Origin: Eledone cirrhosa
Lineage: Eukaryota; Mollusca; Cephalopoda; Octopoda; Eledonidae
Assembly: GCA_964016885.1 (NCBI GenBank)
Contig: OZ024742.1
Location: 356,338,066-356,402,065, forward strand
Length of the DNA: 64,000 nucleotides
Direction of reading: 5' to 3'
The translations under genes were made by a program, and so were the position numbers. How positions within the stretch are numbered: position 1 is the stretch's first letter; every line of letters begins with the position of its first letter. Below are positions 1 through 11,905 of the stretch, in pieces. A model generated the notes under the pieces. It ran no database searches and was not told the origin of the DNA. It saw only the letters and a list, made by a program, of their open reading frames with translations.

Positions 1-798
1 TTCTATAAAATGCACACAATGCAGATCCTGGGTACACAAGAGATGTAGTGGGATAGCAGGCAAACTAACAGGTAGGGAGAAATACGTATGCAGTAGATGT
101 AGAGGGAAATTGGATAGTAGAAGTCGCATTGATAGACACATTTTTCAAATGCAGGTGGGTGTTATAGAAGTGCTTGATAGCTTCCGGTACCTAGGAGATC
201 AGATTAGCATGGGAGGTGTGGGGGAGCGGGGGTTCCAAGACCATAGTCTCTAGAATAAGGACGGTTTGGAAGAAGTTTAGAGAATTGCTTCCTCTGCTGA
301 CGAAGAAGGGTTTCTCCCTGCGTACGAAAGGCCGGTTATATGACGCCTGTGTAAGGAGCGCTATGCGCGAAGTTGTGCGACTTGGGCTGCAACTGCAGAG
401 GATATGCGACGGCTGGTCAGAAATGAGGCAAGCATGCTCCGTTGGTTGTGCAATGTCAATGTGTGTGAACGACCCAGCATGTGTTGAGAGAGAAACTGTG
501 TCTGAGAAGGATAAAAGGTAGTGTGCGAGAGAGGAGACTGCGGTGGTATGGACATGTGATGCGCATGGAGGATGACTGATGGGTGAAGAAGTGCCAGGAA
601 ATGCCATTTGATGGAAGACGTGGTAGAGGTAGACAACGAAAAACATGGGCGGAGGTGGTGAGAACAGACCTCAGATTGCTGATGCTCACGGTGGAGATGA
701 CGAAAGTCTGTGACAAGTGGAGAGATGCTATGCTGAATAAAACCCGTCCCACCCTTGCATGCAGGGAAAAGCAGACATAAAATGCTGATGATGATATA
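1..798 (+). pseudogene. LINE-A non-LTR retrotransposon, 3' end fragment
   Basis: The window opens inside a LINE ORF. Frame 2 at the very start reads a half PHD-like finger (KCTQC, WVHKRCSG, then VCSRC) that matches the same region of the LINE-B copies further on. After frame breaks comes the C-terminal domain found in these LINEs: WYGHVMRMEDD-like at about 540-575 and KTWAEVVRTDL-like at about 640-675. It ends in a stop at 778-780 and a short ATGATGAT tail. The last coding codons (RPTLACREK) fall in a ~40-bp segment that recurs as the tail of SINE-2 at 6.1 and 44.6 kb. Stops and frameshifts make it a dead copy; the 5' limit lies outside the window. Confidence 0.8.
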
Positions 799-840
799 GT
801 AATAATAATAAATATGAAGACTAAACATTAATCTGTTATT

Positions 841-950
841 TTAATAAATATATATATATATATATACACACACATATATGTGTATGTATATATATATATA
901 TATCTATGTACATATACACACATATGTACATATATATACATATATAATTT
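841..950. repeat. TA/CA microsatellite
   Basis: Alternating TATATA and ACACAT tracts directly follow the LINE-A tail. Confidence 0.9.
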
Positions 951-1089
951 TTAATTGGCAGTATAATTAAGACAGCCTTAAAGCATAATAAATGTGTATA
1001 TGAAAACATATATAAACATATATAAACATAAATTATAAGTTTTTATACAAAATTGTTGTAGGGGATTCTTCTTTAAACTTTAAGGCACC

Positions 1090-1182
1090 ATAGTTGTTTG
1101 TGTATTATTCTATGTACTATATTGACGAGTTGTAGTGCACCTGAGCACTTGACACAATAATTTCATTATTATTATTATAATC
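1090..1182 (+). repeat. CR1/L2-like LINE, 3' UTR end fragment
   Basis: It carries the tail common to five places in the window: TTCTATGTACTATA, then GTAGTGCACCTGAGCAC, then AATAATTTCATTATTATT. Here only the final ~90 bp of the parent LINE are present. The better preserved relatives at 3,982-4,560 and 56,800-57,830 show the coding end upstream of this tail. Confidence 0.7.
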
Positions 1183-1432
1183 TATATAAATACAATATAC
1201 GCTGCTATTTGAAACTGTATTACTTTCAATAATAACTTTCGTCAATCATGAGAATTATATAATATAACTTAGAATAAATATAAACTAAAGAACATTGCAC
1301 ATTTTCAAACATTCACGAAGACATTTTAGAAGTGTGTCACATGGAATAGCTGCATGTGGTTGTATGATCTTCTAGAAATAGCAGCTAGTATTTTACAAAT
1401 CTCACCATTTCATCCTTCATCCTTATCACAGA

Positions 1433-1506
1433 ATAAAGTACCAGTAATGCACTGGGATAATTGCTGGCCTTGTGCCAAAAGTAGAAACAATTATATTTTA
1501 TTTTCT
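1433..1506 (+). repeat. SINE-1, 3' fragment
   Basis: It matches the 3' part of SINE-1 (AAAGTACCAGTAATGCACTGG to AAAGTAGAAACAATT). It lies immediately 5' of another SINE-1 copy whose own 3' end repeats the same ~60 bp. Confidence 0.8.
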
Positions 1507-1509
1507 ATA

Positions 1510-1680
1510 ATGGTGGATTGGCAGTATCAGTAGAGGGTCGGACGCCATGCTTTGATGCATAGTTATATCCCTTTAAGGTTAAGTTTGCCTTTCATCCTTA
1601 CTGGGTCAATAAAATAAAGCACTGGGATAATTGCTGGCCTTGTGCCAAAAGTAGAAACAATTATATTTTATCTTCTATAG
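1510..1680 (+). repeat. SINE-1 (tRNA-derived)
   Basis: It starts with TGGTGGATTGGCAGTATCAG and ends AAAGTAGAAACAATT. The B-box region and the ACCAGTAATGC segment are deleted. The 20-bp stretch after its tail (TTATATTTTAT-C-TTCTATA) nearly repeats the stretch just before its head, so it probably inserted into the tail of the preceding SINE and duplicated its target. Confidence 0.8.
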
Positions 1681-1684
1681 AAAT

Positions 1685-3180
1685 AAAAGTATATTTAGAA
1701 GAATTAACTCCATCCAAAGGTATTACAAATTTGAAGCCAACAAAAACATATCTATGGTGATCATCTAACCAGTTAGAATTAAAACAAATTTCTCTCATAT
1801 GATACTCTATCAGTATGGGAAAAAAAGGACATGTTAAATAAAGAAATCGTTCCTGCAGACTCATAAAATGAAGAATTGTTCATACCTAGAATGCCTTTAA
1901 ACTTATATTATAAAGAGCTAAACTTCAACAATAACTTTGATTATACTCTCTCAGGCATTGCTCATGATTTGGGTCATTTCCAAATATTTTGTTAAGAATA
2001 TAACAGTATGTGTCTAAAAGTGATATCGAAATAAATATAATATTTTCCATAACAATTAACAGCTAAATAAACCGAGTTTCTTTCATTAAATTTTTTGAAT
2101 CATCTAATATCCTGTATGAAATTGTAGGTTTAATCCATCATCTAGTTTAACACCACCATCTGGCCTTTCAGTGCTTTAGCCCAACTCACTGCCATAAAGA
2201 TAAATTACTCCTTTCCTCACATCACACAGAATTACTGGAAATGATCTTCAGAGCTAATCTTCCTCCTCTGACTAAGCAACTAAAAAGTGTTTAATATTTA
2301 TACAAAGTATATATCTTAAAACTTCTTATTTTGATTAATTTTGTACATGGAATGTTTTACTGAGTTTATTTAAATTAAATTCCTCATTTCTTCCATCTTT
2401 CCAAATATGTGGGAAGACCTTCAGTTGTGTCAAAGACATAACAAGCTCCACTGTGAACTCAGTGGAATGTATGACCATATTTAAGCAAGATGGCAGATTA
2501 CTGGTTTGTCTGGGAGATCAGTAGCCACCACTCCGTATGGACTTGGTCTTTGTAGATCCATCCAACATTTGCTAGTATTGCAAAAGCAGTGTTAAAATAA
2601 AAAATGAAAATCCCAAAACGTTTTAGATAATGGAACAGTTGATGTTATGATACTGAGCGTGGTACTTAATAGGAATTATTTCATCCTCTCCAGAATGTTA
2701 AAAGACAAAGAAAATCATAACATCATTTAAGTTCAATGTAAAATTATGCAACTGATTACAATAATACATTTTAGTTGAATGTGTTACTGATTCTACCAAC
2801 TTTTAGGTTTCACTCAGTAGTAATACTGATAAAGGATCTTAAAAGTAATTGAAATTTATAACCCACAAGAACTGTCTCCACCGTACTCTATTTATATCTG
2901 ACTCCAGTAATATCTTTGTGTTTATAGATGTTTACTCAGCCCCATCTCTTAGCAATAATGGTTATCCCTGGTATTTTTCATTATCAGTGATATAAGTAAA
3001 AAAAAGGAAATATGTTTTATATTTTTTATTCTTAGACATATTGCTGATATTTTTTGGAAGAGCATTGGTAGGCACCGAGCCTAATTAAGGAAAAGCAGTA
3101 GGATTTCATTCTATTGCGTTCTTCTTGTCATATAGTGACAGTCATTGCAAGGAACATCCAGAACATTACAAAAACAAAAA
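1685..3180. other. AT-rich stretch, no gene seen
   Basis: I find no transposon signature, no convincing reading frame and no RNA gene here. Short reading frames are random-like. Confidence 0.6.
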
Positions 3181-3185
3181 ACTAT

Positions 3186-3234
3186 ATAAATGTGTGTGTG
3201 TATGTATATATATATATATATAAATGTGTGTGTG

Positions 3235-3293
<59 letters not shown>

Positions 3294-3322
3294 GTATATA
3301 TATATATATATAATACATATAT
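3186..3322. repeat. Compound TG/TA/CA microsatellite
   Basis: It is a run of TGTGTG, TATATA and CACACA blocks. The TG block on the left and the CA block on the right are complementary and could pair. The overlapping Tyr/Ile/Cys/Val-rich reading frames are artefacts. Confidence 0.95.
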
Positions 3323-3778
3323 ATCATTTCTTCTAGACCTATATATTGTATTTGTTAATATTGCTTCCTGAAAACATGCAAGAAGAGTCAGAAAAGTTTG
3401 AAGCATGCTAGTACAGCTTCATGGTTCCTGCCATATTGGAAACCCATAAATCATTTGTTAGAATTCTGGACCAAAAGAACTAATTCTCGTGCTGGAGTAG
3501 ATGTTCAGGATTTTCTTTTTGATGATTTTACTAAGTATTTTTAGCTTGTCCATATATTTTAGCTGACAGTCAAATATAAATTGGGTTTAGACACAGTGGA
3601 AAACCCATTATACCATCAACAGCCACACTAGAAAGAATTTTACATGACATGGAGAGTTTCTATATTTTGAAAGGCTGCAAAGAATTTTTGCATGTATAAA
3701 ACTTTGTGATGAGGCATGTGTGTGTGTAAATATCGAAGTAATATAGTTATAAAAATATGATTAATAATACAATAATTT

Positions 3779-3976
3779 GTTTTATAATAGTTGTTTCTAC
3801 TTTTAGCACAAGGCCAGCAATTATCCAAGTACATTACTGGTACTTTATTTTATCGACCACGTAAGGAGGAAAGGCAAAGTTAACTTTGGCAGGATTTGAA
3901 CTCAGATTGTAAAGGCCCATAACTCTTTGTTGCAAAGCATGGCATCCAACCTTCTAATGATGCTGCCAATCCACCA
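3779..3976 (-). repeat. SINE-1 (tRNA-derived)
   Basis: It is a near full-length copy in antisense, running from TTGTTTCTACTTTTAGCACA (3' end) to CTGCCAATCCACCA (5' end). The B-box complement is GGATTTGAACTC. It abuts the 3' end of the CR1-like fragment that follows. Confidence 0.9.
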
Positions 3977-3981
3977 TTGTA

Positions 3982-4560
3982 ATAATAACGATAATAATGA
4001 AATTATTGTGTACAGTGCTCAGGTGCACTACAACTCATCAAAGGTGCATGTATAGTACATAGAATAATGTACAAATGTCAGGGAAGTGAATAGTGTATGA
4101 GTCTTGAAATACATGTGTGCGTGTGTATGGAGGGGGTGTATTAGGTGTAGTGTTGGCGAATCTCACGAAGCATGGAGGTTTTAAAGGATGCAGTGTCTCA
4201 ATAGCTAATAACTGATGCACGGAGTTTGTTCCATGCTTCAGCAACTCTGAATGGGAAAAAATGTTTCCGAACGTCATGGGAGCTGTGCTGTTTTATGACC
4301 TTGTAGGCATGCCCACGTGTTTTAGACACATGGAAAACAAAAAGGTACTCAGTTTGTTGTTGGCAAGATGGTTAATCATTTTGTGGGTGTTTACCAAGTC
4401 AGTTGCCAGATGTCGGAGCTTCAATGTATCCATGCCCAGGGAAGCAAGGTGTTCAGAGTATGGTAGATGCCTGATGGAGGGTATTCACTTTGTTGCACAT
4501 CCCTGAACAGGTTCCAGGCAGTCAATGTTCTGAGCAAGATAGGAGATCCAGACTGGTGAT
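3982..4560 (-). pseudogene. CR1/L2-like LINE, C-terminal coding end and 3' UTR
   Basis: Reading the minus strand gives the usual C-terminus of CR1/L2/Jockey-type reverse transcriptases. In order there is a segment like RHLPYSEHLASLGMDTLKLR, then TDLVNTHKMINHL, then HVGMPTR, then NIFSHSELLKHGTN in place of the family's xxRVxxxWNxLP, and a Phe-Lys motif (SFKTSM-like). The 3' UTR ends at the left with the AATAATTTCATTATT tail. Stops and at least one frameshift break it. The rest of the element is absent, as expected for a 5'-truncated insertion. The exact clade is inferred only from motif style. Confidence 0.7.
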
Positions 4561-4651
4561 GCAAATTTTAAGTGTGGCCACTACATATCATTTAAATACA
4601 AGCATCATTCAGTGTATTAGATTGAAGTAGCTTTATATATGTATGTATATA

Positions 4652-5140
4652 TATCATCATCATCATCATTTTACGTCCATTCTTCCATGCTAGCATGGGT
4701 TAGATGTGTTGTCTTGTTATGGACAATGCCATGTCAGGTGACCATGTTTTGCTCATACAGAACTGATTTGGCTTGATTTCTACAGTTGGATGCCTTTCCT
4801 AACACCAACCTCATTTACAATGAGTACTGGGTGATTTTTTATTGTGACACCAACACAACCACTTTACAGTGGGGGGGGGGGGGGTTATACTGTTTATATG
4901 CTTTATCTTTGGCTTGTACCCTTGATAAGTCAGGTCTTCTGAATTACTGCGTAATGCCAGATGTCTCAGTCCTGTGTCATCACCTTTGAGATGTACAATG
5001 GGCAAGATCAGCTATTAGCACCTCATCCCACTACAAGGCTTCCATTGATTTTTATTGCTCTGCACCTTTTTATGCAGCTGTCATCCTTCATATGCATCAT
5101 ATGTCCATACCAACATAATCTCCTCTCCTGCACACAGCAG
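4652..5140 (-). repeat. LINE-B 3'-end fragment (C-terminus plus 3' UTR)
   Basis: The 3' end is at the left: an ATCATCAT run, then TTTACGTCCATTCTTCCATG, the complement of the LINE-B tail. The 3' UTR module (ACTTTACAGTGGGG, with a G run at 4,869-4,884) follows. Around 5,040-5,140 is a decayed antisense copy of the C-terminal domain (HVMRM region, ATCATATGTCCATACCA). It is not coding. Confidence 0.8.
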
Positions 5141-5587
5141 GAAAATGAAGAAATATAGAAGGTTGTCTCATATCAACAGTCGACCGCTTGAGATATGCTG
5201 TTTTGGTGTTTTAAGGTTGATAAAACTGGCTCTAGTGCACTAGAGACTGTAACAAATGGACAAAGGACAAGACAATAGTCTTAATGACTATTTACAAAAA
5301 GGAGCAAATTTGCCACTATATATCAACATCATTGTCGATTTAATGTCTGCTTTCCCTGCTATTAAGGGTTGAATGGGTCCATATAGATCAATTCCATACT
5401 GAAGCAGAGTCACTTATCTCCCAGGACGCTTATGTATGATATATATAGTGTATTGGTGTACAATGTTTAGTTACTGATGTTTCACCAGTTTGAACAAACA
5501 TTGCTAATATGTGGGTCCAGCTACTGATGAGGGATTCAATTTTTAGTACTTCACCATTATTGGTATCCTTAAGAAAAAAGAGTGGTG

Positions 5588-5618
5588 GTAATGATGATGA
5601 TGATGATGATGATGATAA
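5588..5618. repeat. (GAT)n microsatellite
   Basis: About nine GAT units sit immediately beside the 3' end of an antisense SINE-1. Confidence 0.9.
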
Positions 5619-5805
5619 CAATTGTTTCTACTTTTGGCACAAGGCCAACAATTATCCCAGTGCATTACTGGTACTTTATTTTATCGACCCCGTAAGGATA
5701 AAATTAACCTCGGCGGGATTTGAACTCAGACCCTAAAAGCTTGTAACTCTATGCTGCAAAGCATGGCCTCCGACCCTCTACCGATACTGCCAATCCACCG
5801 CCCTA
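5619..5805 (-). repeat. SINE-1 (tRNA-derived)
   Basis: It is a full-length antisense copy, ATTGTTTCTACTTTTGGCAC to CTGCCAATCCACCGCCC, with the B-box complement GGGATTTGAACTC. Confidence 0.9.
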
Positions 5806-5812
5806 TAATAAT

Positions 5813-6140
5813 AAACATGGCTTAGTGGTTAGAGCATTGCCTTGCAATCGAAAGGTTGTGAGTTCAATTCTCAGACCGGGTGATGTGTTATTTCCTTGAG
5901 CAAGACACTTTATTTTCACATTGCTCCAGTTCACTCAGCTGTAGAAATGAGAAGATAAGGACTGCGGTCCATATCATTCCACTGCAAAGTGGATGTGTAG
6001 GCGCCATGGAAAAAAAGCACTCAGCCCTCACTGTAAATGAGGTTGGTGTTAGGAAGGGCATCCAGAGCTGTAGAAATCAAGCCAGAATCAGTTCCCGTCC
6101 CACCCTTGCAAGCAGGGAAAAGTGGACGTAAAATAAAATG
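5813..6140 (+). repeat. SINE-2 with LINE-derived tail
   Basis: The head is strongly tRNA-like: A box TGGCTTAGTGGTTAGAGC at about 5,819 and B box GGTTGTGAGTTCAATTCTC at about 5,855. The unrelated body reads TTGAGCAAGACACTTTATTT. From about 5,978 the tail matches the LINE-B 3' UTR modules (CACTGCAAAGTGGATGTG, AGCACTCAGCC, CTCACTGTAAATGAGGTTGG). It then ends in the ~40 bp shared with the LINE-A terminus (CCCGTCCCACCCTTGCAAGC) and an AAATGAAATG tail. It was probably transcribed by Pol III and mobilised by a LINE; that part is inference. Confidence 0.85.
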
Positions 6141-6331
6141 AAATGAAATAACAACTGTTAGTAAAACGGAATTGTTGCAGAAAACAACCTTGCTAGAAAC
6201 ATTAAGGATTCTATGGAGGGTGTTAAAAAGTTGAAAGAGAAGGAATGATCCTAAGGACCATTGGCTATGGCCTGCTCTTTTGGTATAGTGTTGGTATAAC
6301 ATCTGCCAGGGGTGTTACAAGTAATAATGAT

Positions 6332-6536
6332 AATGGTTTCACAAGTCCAACAATTTTGAGGGAAAGTCGATTAAATTTACCCCAGTGCATTACTGGTACT
6401 TTATCTTATCGACCCTGTAAAGATGGAAGGCAAAGCTAACCTCAGCAGCATTTGAACTCAGAATGTAAAAAGCTGTAACTCTATGCCACTAAGTTTGGTG
6501 TCTGACGCTCTACCGATTCTGACAATCCACCACCCA
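6332..6536 (-). repeat. SINE-1, long-tail subtype
   Basis: This antisense copy has the extra 3' segment (AATTTTGAGGGAAAGTCGAT) that marks a subtype ending in TATAAGAAACC rather than AGTAGAAACAATT. The tRNA-like half is diverged. Confidence 0.75.
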
Positions 6537-6547
6537 ACAAGTGATAA

Positions 6548-6765
6548 TGGTTTCTTATATAGGTACAAGGCCAGCAATTTTGGGGGCAAGGGTAAGTCGA
6601 TTAAATCGACCTCAGTGCATGACTGGTACTTTATTTTATCGACCCCGTAAGGATGAAAGGCAAAGTTAACCTCGGCGGGATTTGAGCTCAGATCATCAAG
6701 GGCTCTATGCTGCATAGCATGGCATCCAACCCTCTACCAATACTGCCAATCCACTGCCCTTGCCC
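6548..6765 (-). repeat. SINE-1, long-tail subtype
   Basis: This antisense copy starts GGTTTCTTATATAGGTACAA and includes the TTTTGGGGGCAAGGG segment. It ends CTGCCAATCCACTGCCC. It is directly adjacent to the previous same-strand copy, so the two form a tandem pair. Confidence 0.85.
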
Positions 6766-6773
6766 GCCCTACA

Positions 6774-6774
6774 A

Positions 6775-6817
<43 letters not shown>

Positions 6818-6818
6818 G
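6774..6818. repeat. (AAT)n microsatellite
   Basis: About 14 AAT units follow the SINE head region. Confidence 0.95.
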
Positions 6819-6884
6819 GCACAGTAATGGAGTATCAATGTAACATCAATATTTTTATTGAGATATGTGGTGTGTTTTTCTCTG

Positions 6885-7110
6885 AATCAGCTGAATGGAA
6901 TTGATAGTATCAACATTTTATATGAGAGACTCAGGGCTAAACTCTGAGCAAGATGGCTGGATAACATCCATGAGCTTGGCTGGTCACACTTGAGAATCGA
7001 TCTGGATCAGTTGGAGATGGTTACTTCTGACAGGACCCAATATAAGGAGTGTCTGAGGACTCTGCCACCACAATCCTCTCAGGAATATGTGGGCGAAGAA
7101 GATTTTATAT
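6885..7110 (+). pseudogene. Non-LTR retrotransposon C-terminal fragment
   Basis: The plus strand reads WLDNIHELGWSHLRIDLDQ, then EMVTSDRTQYKECLRTLPPQ, separated from upstream sequence by stops. This W-x-DNI-x-ELxWSxLGI arrangement followed by LPPQxSQE is a common terminal segment of LINE RT ORFs. A poorer relative lies at about 36,300-36,610. The assignment rests on motif style only. Confidence 0.5.
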
Positions 7111-7354
7111 CTACTTTTCTATGCTTACATGTCTGGATCACAGTATTCCTTTGTATCTCCTTTGTATGGGTCAGCATTTTATGATCGCCTGTCTCGAGTT
7201 GCTGAGTTATAGACTTCTAAATAGTACCAAACATTTACTAGTAGTGTGACTCTGTTCTTAGTATTATCAGCGATGTCTAGGACTGCATTTATAGATATCT
7301 CAAGAACTGGCACCACCTGATCCACCCTCTTCTGTTTTGGTGAGCTTTCAAATG

Positions 7355-7742
7355 ACGTACACACATACAGACACACATACACACACATACACACACATAG
7401 ACACACATACACACCCGTACACGCGTACACACACACACACACATACGTATACACACACACATACGTACACGTACAAACATCCACATGCACATACATACAC
7501 ATGCATACGTACATACATAGATACAAAACACATATACACAGACATACACACATACATGCACATACATGCACACACATACATTCTGATATACATACCTACA
7601 CACATATGCATACACACACACACACATACACACACGCACACATACACACACATACACACACACACTCACACACACACACACACATACACACACATACACA
7701 CAAATACTCTCACACACACTTACACACACACACATACATAAA
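7355..7742. repeat. (CA)-rich minisatellite
   Basis: About 390 bp of ACAC/ATAC/ACGT repeats explain the overlapping Thr/His-rich and Cys/Val-rich frames on both strands. Confidence 0.95.
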
Positions 7743-7744
7743 GC

Positions 7745-9620
7745 TTCAATCAAAACGAATGGACCATCTACAACTATTAGATTATTACAAGAAAATACAA
7801 AACAACTGTAGAAAGCAGGGCTTCTTGTCATAATTTTATTAATATGGTTATATAGTGTTTCTTCATTTGAAATATGAAAAAGTGAGGGCATTTTTTAAGA
7901 ATTGTATTCCTTTATGTTTATTATTTATTGTGCTTCACTTCAATATTTATTAAAACTTGTGCAAACTTCAAATTAATTAATTTTTATTATGATTTTCTCT
8001 CATTTTTTAAAAATGTAATTAGATATTACAAGTTGTGTATATTTTAAGTTTAGAATATCATTTGTTCGCTATTCACAGTTTCTCATTAAAAGCAAGTAAA
8101 CTTTATATATAATACATACTTCGACTTTAATTAAGAGTTTGATCATTTTTATTTCTACAAGCTACATACAGATACTACTTTGACTAAAACATACTCAAAC
8201 TCTCTCACACACACATAAATACACACACACACATATATATATATATACACAAACACACACACATGTAGAATAGTTCATTTTTCAACATACCAGCCTCAGA
8301 AGCACTATAATTTTTGTTTTAAATTCCATTCCAATGAAACCCTTCACCATTTTCTATTTTCAAGTGGTTTTCACTCATTTTCAACATTTCCAGATTTATA
8401 TGCATGTCTTTAAGTATTTTCTTAGTTTAATGCTAGCGTGGAAAATGGACATTAAATGAAGATGATGACATGATGATTACCCATTAATCTTACCTATTGT
8501 AAATCTATGTTAAAACATTTCTTCATCAATAAATGTCAAAAAGATGGACCAAGGGTTTATTGAATTCCAAACATTAATACCACTAGCAGAAAAAACACCC
8601 TTCAAGTGGTTTTCTGCTAGCATGTGTAGTGTGTATATTGATATTATACGCAAGTGTATATACATGTAGATATGATACATCAAATAAAATCGTAATTGAC
8701 AATATACACAGAAAATGAACGAAGACTGCGTTACACTCTCTTATATAATCAGTAACATAATCCATGATACATTAAAAAAGACGATATTATATATAAACTG
8801 CATTAGGAGAAAATTAGCGATGGAAATATATGAATGTTTATTTAAGCAATCGGTACCTGGAAGTGTTTACATTTGAAAATTTTAAAGAAGTGAATCTTAA
8901 AATAAGGAACAAAATTATTTATATTTAATCAAGAATAACGAAATTTAGTAGATACATTATGTAATATTCATTCATTATTTATTCAAAGTAATCCAACTTA
9001 TTTTACAAATGGGATAAAAAATATATTTAGGATGCAGTCCCACACTCCTTAAATATTATAGTTTAGATACATCATGATACAGAAACGTTCCATGATTTTA
9101 TATATTGAAGATCTAGAATATATATCAACTTCTACATGGATGAACTATTTAATGTATCAAAGATGTCAGAGTAACAAGGTACACATAAAAAAAAAAAAAA
9201 ATATGCATTTCAAGTTGCTTATTTACAATGTTTATGAATTGAGTTCAGTTCTATATGAGAGTAAGATTAGGACTGTATATTCCCATCAGGGAAGAAATTG
9301 GAAGATTTAGATGGACAGTTTACTAACATCTTAATGCTTGAGAATGCTGGGATTTCAGCCACCTTTTAATCCTAGATTTCTGCTCTGATTTAGAGATACG
9401 TCTTTAATTAAGAATTAATCCATGTTGCCCATAGTGGTGAATTGATGGCCGTTTTCGCTTTTGTTTTTTCTCTCCCCACCTCTTTTTTTACTTCTTGTTC
9501 TGGTTATATATTTTGGTGTCGTTTTTGTGAGGTTCCTAACAATAGTTAATTGTACTTATGTGTGTTTATATTTGTATTTATCAACAACATTATATTTGTA
9601 ATGTTATTGTGAGAAATTTG
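7745..9620. other. AT-rich stretch, no gene seen
   Basis: Nothing is recognisable apart from a short CA/TA microsatellite at about 8,205-8,265 and a poly-A run at about 9,188-9,202. Confidence 0.6.
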
Positions 9621-9629
9621 TAATGTTAT

Positions 9630-9632
9630 TTA

Positions 9633-9695
<63 letters not shown>
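9630..9695. repeat. (TG)n(TA)n microsatellite
   Basis: A pure TG tract is followed by a pure TA tract. Confidence 0.95.
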
Positions 9696-9699
<4 letters not shown>

Positions 9700-11160
9700 A
9701 TACTGTTATACTTGGGGAAGGTCATATTATATAATATTGCCAGAAATAATAACAGAAAACACTCACTGTTTGGTTGGGGTTGGTTTTCGCTTCTGTATCT
9801 TTTATATCTCCATAGTTAATTTATCTGGCAATCAATGTTTATCATTGATTGAACATCGGTTAAAAATACTGATATAAATATATATATAGTCTATCATATA
9901 TTTGTTTTTAGAAAGGATTGTGAAGGGAAAACACCAACAGGAAGGCCCCAGCAAGTATGATCATAAGGCTCTCACCATCAATATTACATCTTCATAAATG
10001 GTTGCATCATATGAAACAATATACAAACATAAAGACATTTCTGAGGAAAGTATGGTATTTGAAAGGCAGCCCTCCCATAATATTCAACTGGATGTTGTGT
10101 AGTAGAGGCTGCTCTTCTCATACAGAGTTAAAACTGCTACAGCAAATGTCAGTAGCACAACTATGTAAATACGTGGATTTGTCAGAAGGTTAGCAAGATA
10201 GACTAAAATATTAGAGCGACATTTGTATTTGTAAATATACTAATATTTGCTCTACCTTTAACGCTAAGTATGTTCTTAACAACATGGTAAAACAAACACA
10301 TACATAATGCAATGTATTTTATAGAGTGGACATTATACAACTGATATTGCCTTGTTTGAAATAGCAGAAATAGTAGTTGGACTTAAAATCTAGCAAGATG
10401 AATTGGATTAATAGGTCTGAAGAATTTAGGGCAGTTTTTGCTATTCAAAGAATTCCCATTGAAGTCTGTTTAATGATCCATTCTCACAAGTGTTCACATT
10501 AGCTGTTCACTCACTGGAAATATCCTATTAATTATTCCAGAATTGAACTATAGAGGCAGTTAATCCATGTGAATAACTAAACAGAGACAAACTGTGCAGA
10601 ATACTACAATTTAGTAAAGTCTGGTCATGCCAAGGAATTATCAATTCATTCGAGAGAATACTCTGATAGCACTAACAAAAGACTCTTGCTATGGTGCCAC
10701 ATAAATAGCTGGATGTTACCATTTGATTTCAAAATGTAGTAGTAAAAAATAATTTTTGAATGCAGACAAACAAGCTGATTAAACAAGAACTACATAATAT
10801 GAAGGAAGTTACTTTTATTATACATTGTTAAATGGCTGAAAACCTGCTTTTCAAAACTGTCTTCTGTGTACTTCAATCAAAACAAATATGGCTTCCATTC
10901 CACCATTTTATTATTGTTTTTGTTGCACTGACATGCAATAGGTTATTCTATATTCAAACAAATATATCTGCATAGTTATATTCATCTTTATTAGCTTCTT
11001 TATTGTAAATATCTTCCATAAATACATAATTTTATAAAATACAATGACACAGCATGTTGAGTCTAATGTTTATAATAGATTTATTGATAAGACTGGAAGG
11101 TAGCCATATACATCATGTATTAAAGTGAATGTATATTTTTAAATTGTTGGCTACAGTGTT
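9700..11160. other. AT-rich stretch, no gene seen
   Basis: I see no transposon signature or convincing frame. The 78-codon frame at 9,957-10,193 has no features I can assign. Confidence 0.55.
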
Positions 11161-11204
11161 GTACCTACACAGCTACAATTCTACAGAGGAGTACGTATTC
11201 CTGA

Positions 11205-11564
11205 GGAGATACGTATTACAGAGTACCCAACCTCCCATGGATACATGCTGAAGCATATAAACAATATGCCCCCCCCCCCCACCGCAAGGTGGTCGTGGAG
11301 GTGCCGCGGCAAAAAAGCACCCAGCCCACACTGTAAAGTGGACGTGTAGGCGCCACGAAAAAGCACCCAGCACTCACTGTAAATGAGGTTGGTGTTAGGA
11401 AGGGCATCCAGCTGTAGAAATCAAGCCAGATCAGTTCCTGTATGAGCAAGGCATGGTCAGCCGACCAGACACTGCACACAACAGGACAACCCGTCTAACC
11501 CATGCTAGCGTGGAAGAACGGACGTAAAACGGTGATGATGATGATGATGATGATGATGATACTT
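11205..11564 (+). repeat. LINE-B 3' UTR, solo copy
   Basis: It begins in the last codons of the LINE-B frame (ACCTCCCATGGATACATGCT), then has the C run (11,270-11,280), two ~46-bp modules (GTGGACGTGTAGGCGCCACG) and AGGAAGGGCATCCAGCTG. It ends with GTGGAAGAACGGACGTAAAA and a (GAT)n tail at 11,533-11,561. It is a severely 5'-truncated insertion and closely matches the tail at 35,660-35,955. The overlapping antisense frames are not genes. Confidence 0.9.
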
Positions 11565-11779
11565 ATATATGATGTGACTTTTGTTCTGAAAATTATTTTT
11601 GATTCTGCCAGACAGAAAACTTACCTTAATAAAAAAAGAAAAAAAAGAATTTGATCAACAAGATCCCAGACCTCATTCATTTACTGATTTGGGTAGAACA
11701 TGTCCAATGAAACCAAGGAAACTGTATATCCATTGGTCTTTCCACAATGGATACTATCTACCTGTCACAACTCCTGGCA

Positions 11780-11905
11780 GAATAAGCAACATGAAATAAA
11801 GTGTTTTTCTCAAGAACATAAGGCAACGCCCCTTCTGGGAATCAAACTTGCATCCTCATGATTGTGAATCCAATTCTCTAACTACCAAGCCTTACACCTT
11901 CAAAT
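11780..11905 (-). repeat. SINE-2/3 tRNA-like head, degraded
   Basis: In antisense the order is CATGAAATAAAGTGTTTTTC, then a B-box-like TGTGAATCCAATTCTC and an A-box-like ACTACCAAGCCTTACACC. Only the head and start of the body are recognisable. Confidence 0.6.

Noticed and set aside
5819..5880. tRNA gene candidates at SINE-2 and SINE-1 heads
   Set aside because: A and B boxes are present, but acceptor and anticodon stems cannot be closed and each continues into a SINE body.
7289..7891. A 200-codon Cys/Val-rich antisense frame and matching Thr/His-rich sense frames
   Set aside because: They are translations of a (CA)n-rich minisatellite on both strands; no domain or codon structure.
11599..11799. 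66-codon Lys-rich frame near a LINE-B solo tail
   Set aside because: No homologous motif and a poly-A-like AAAAAAG start; probably chance.
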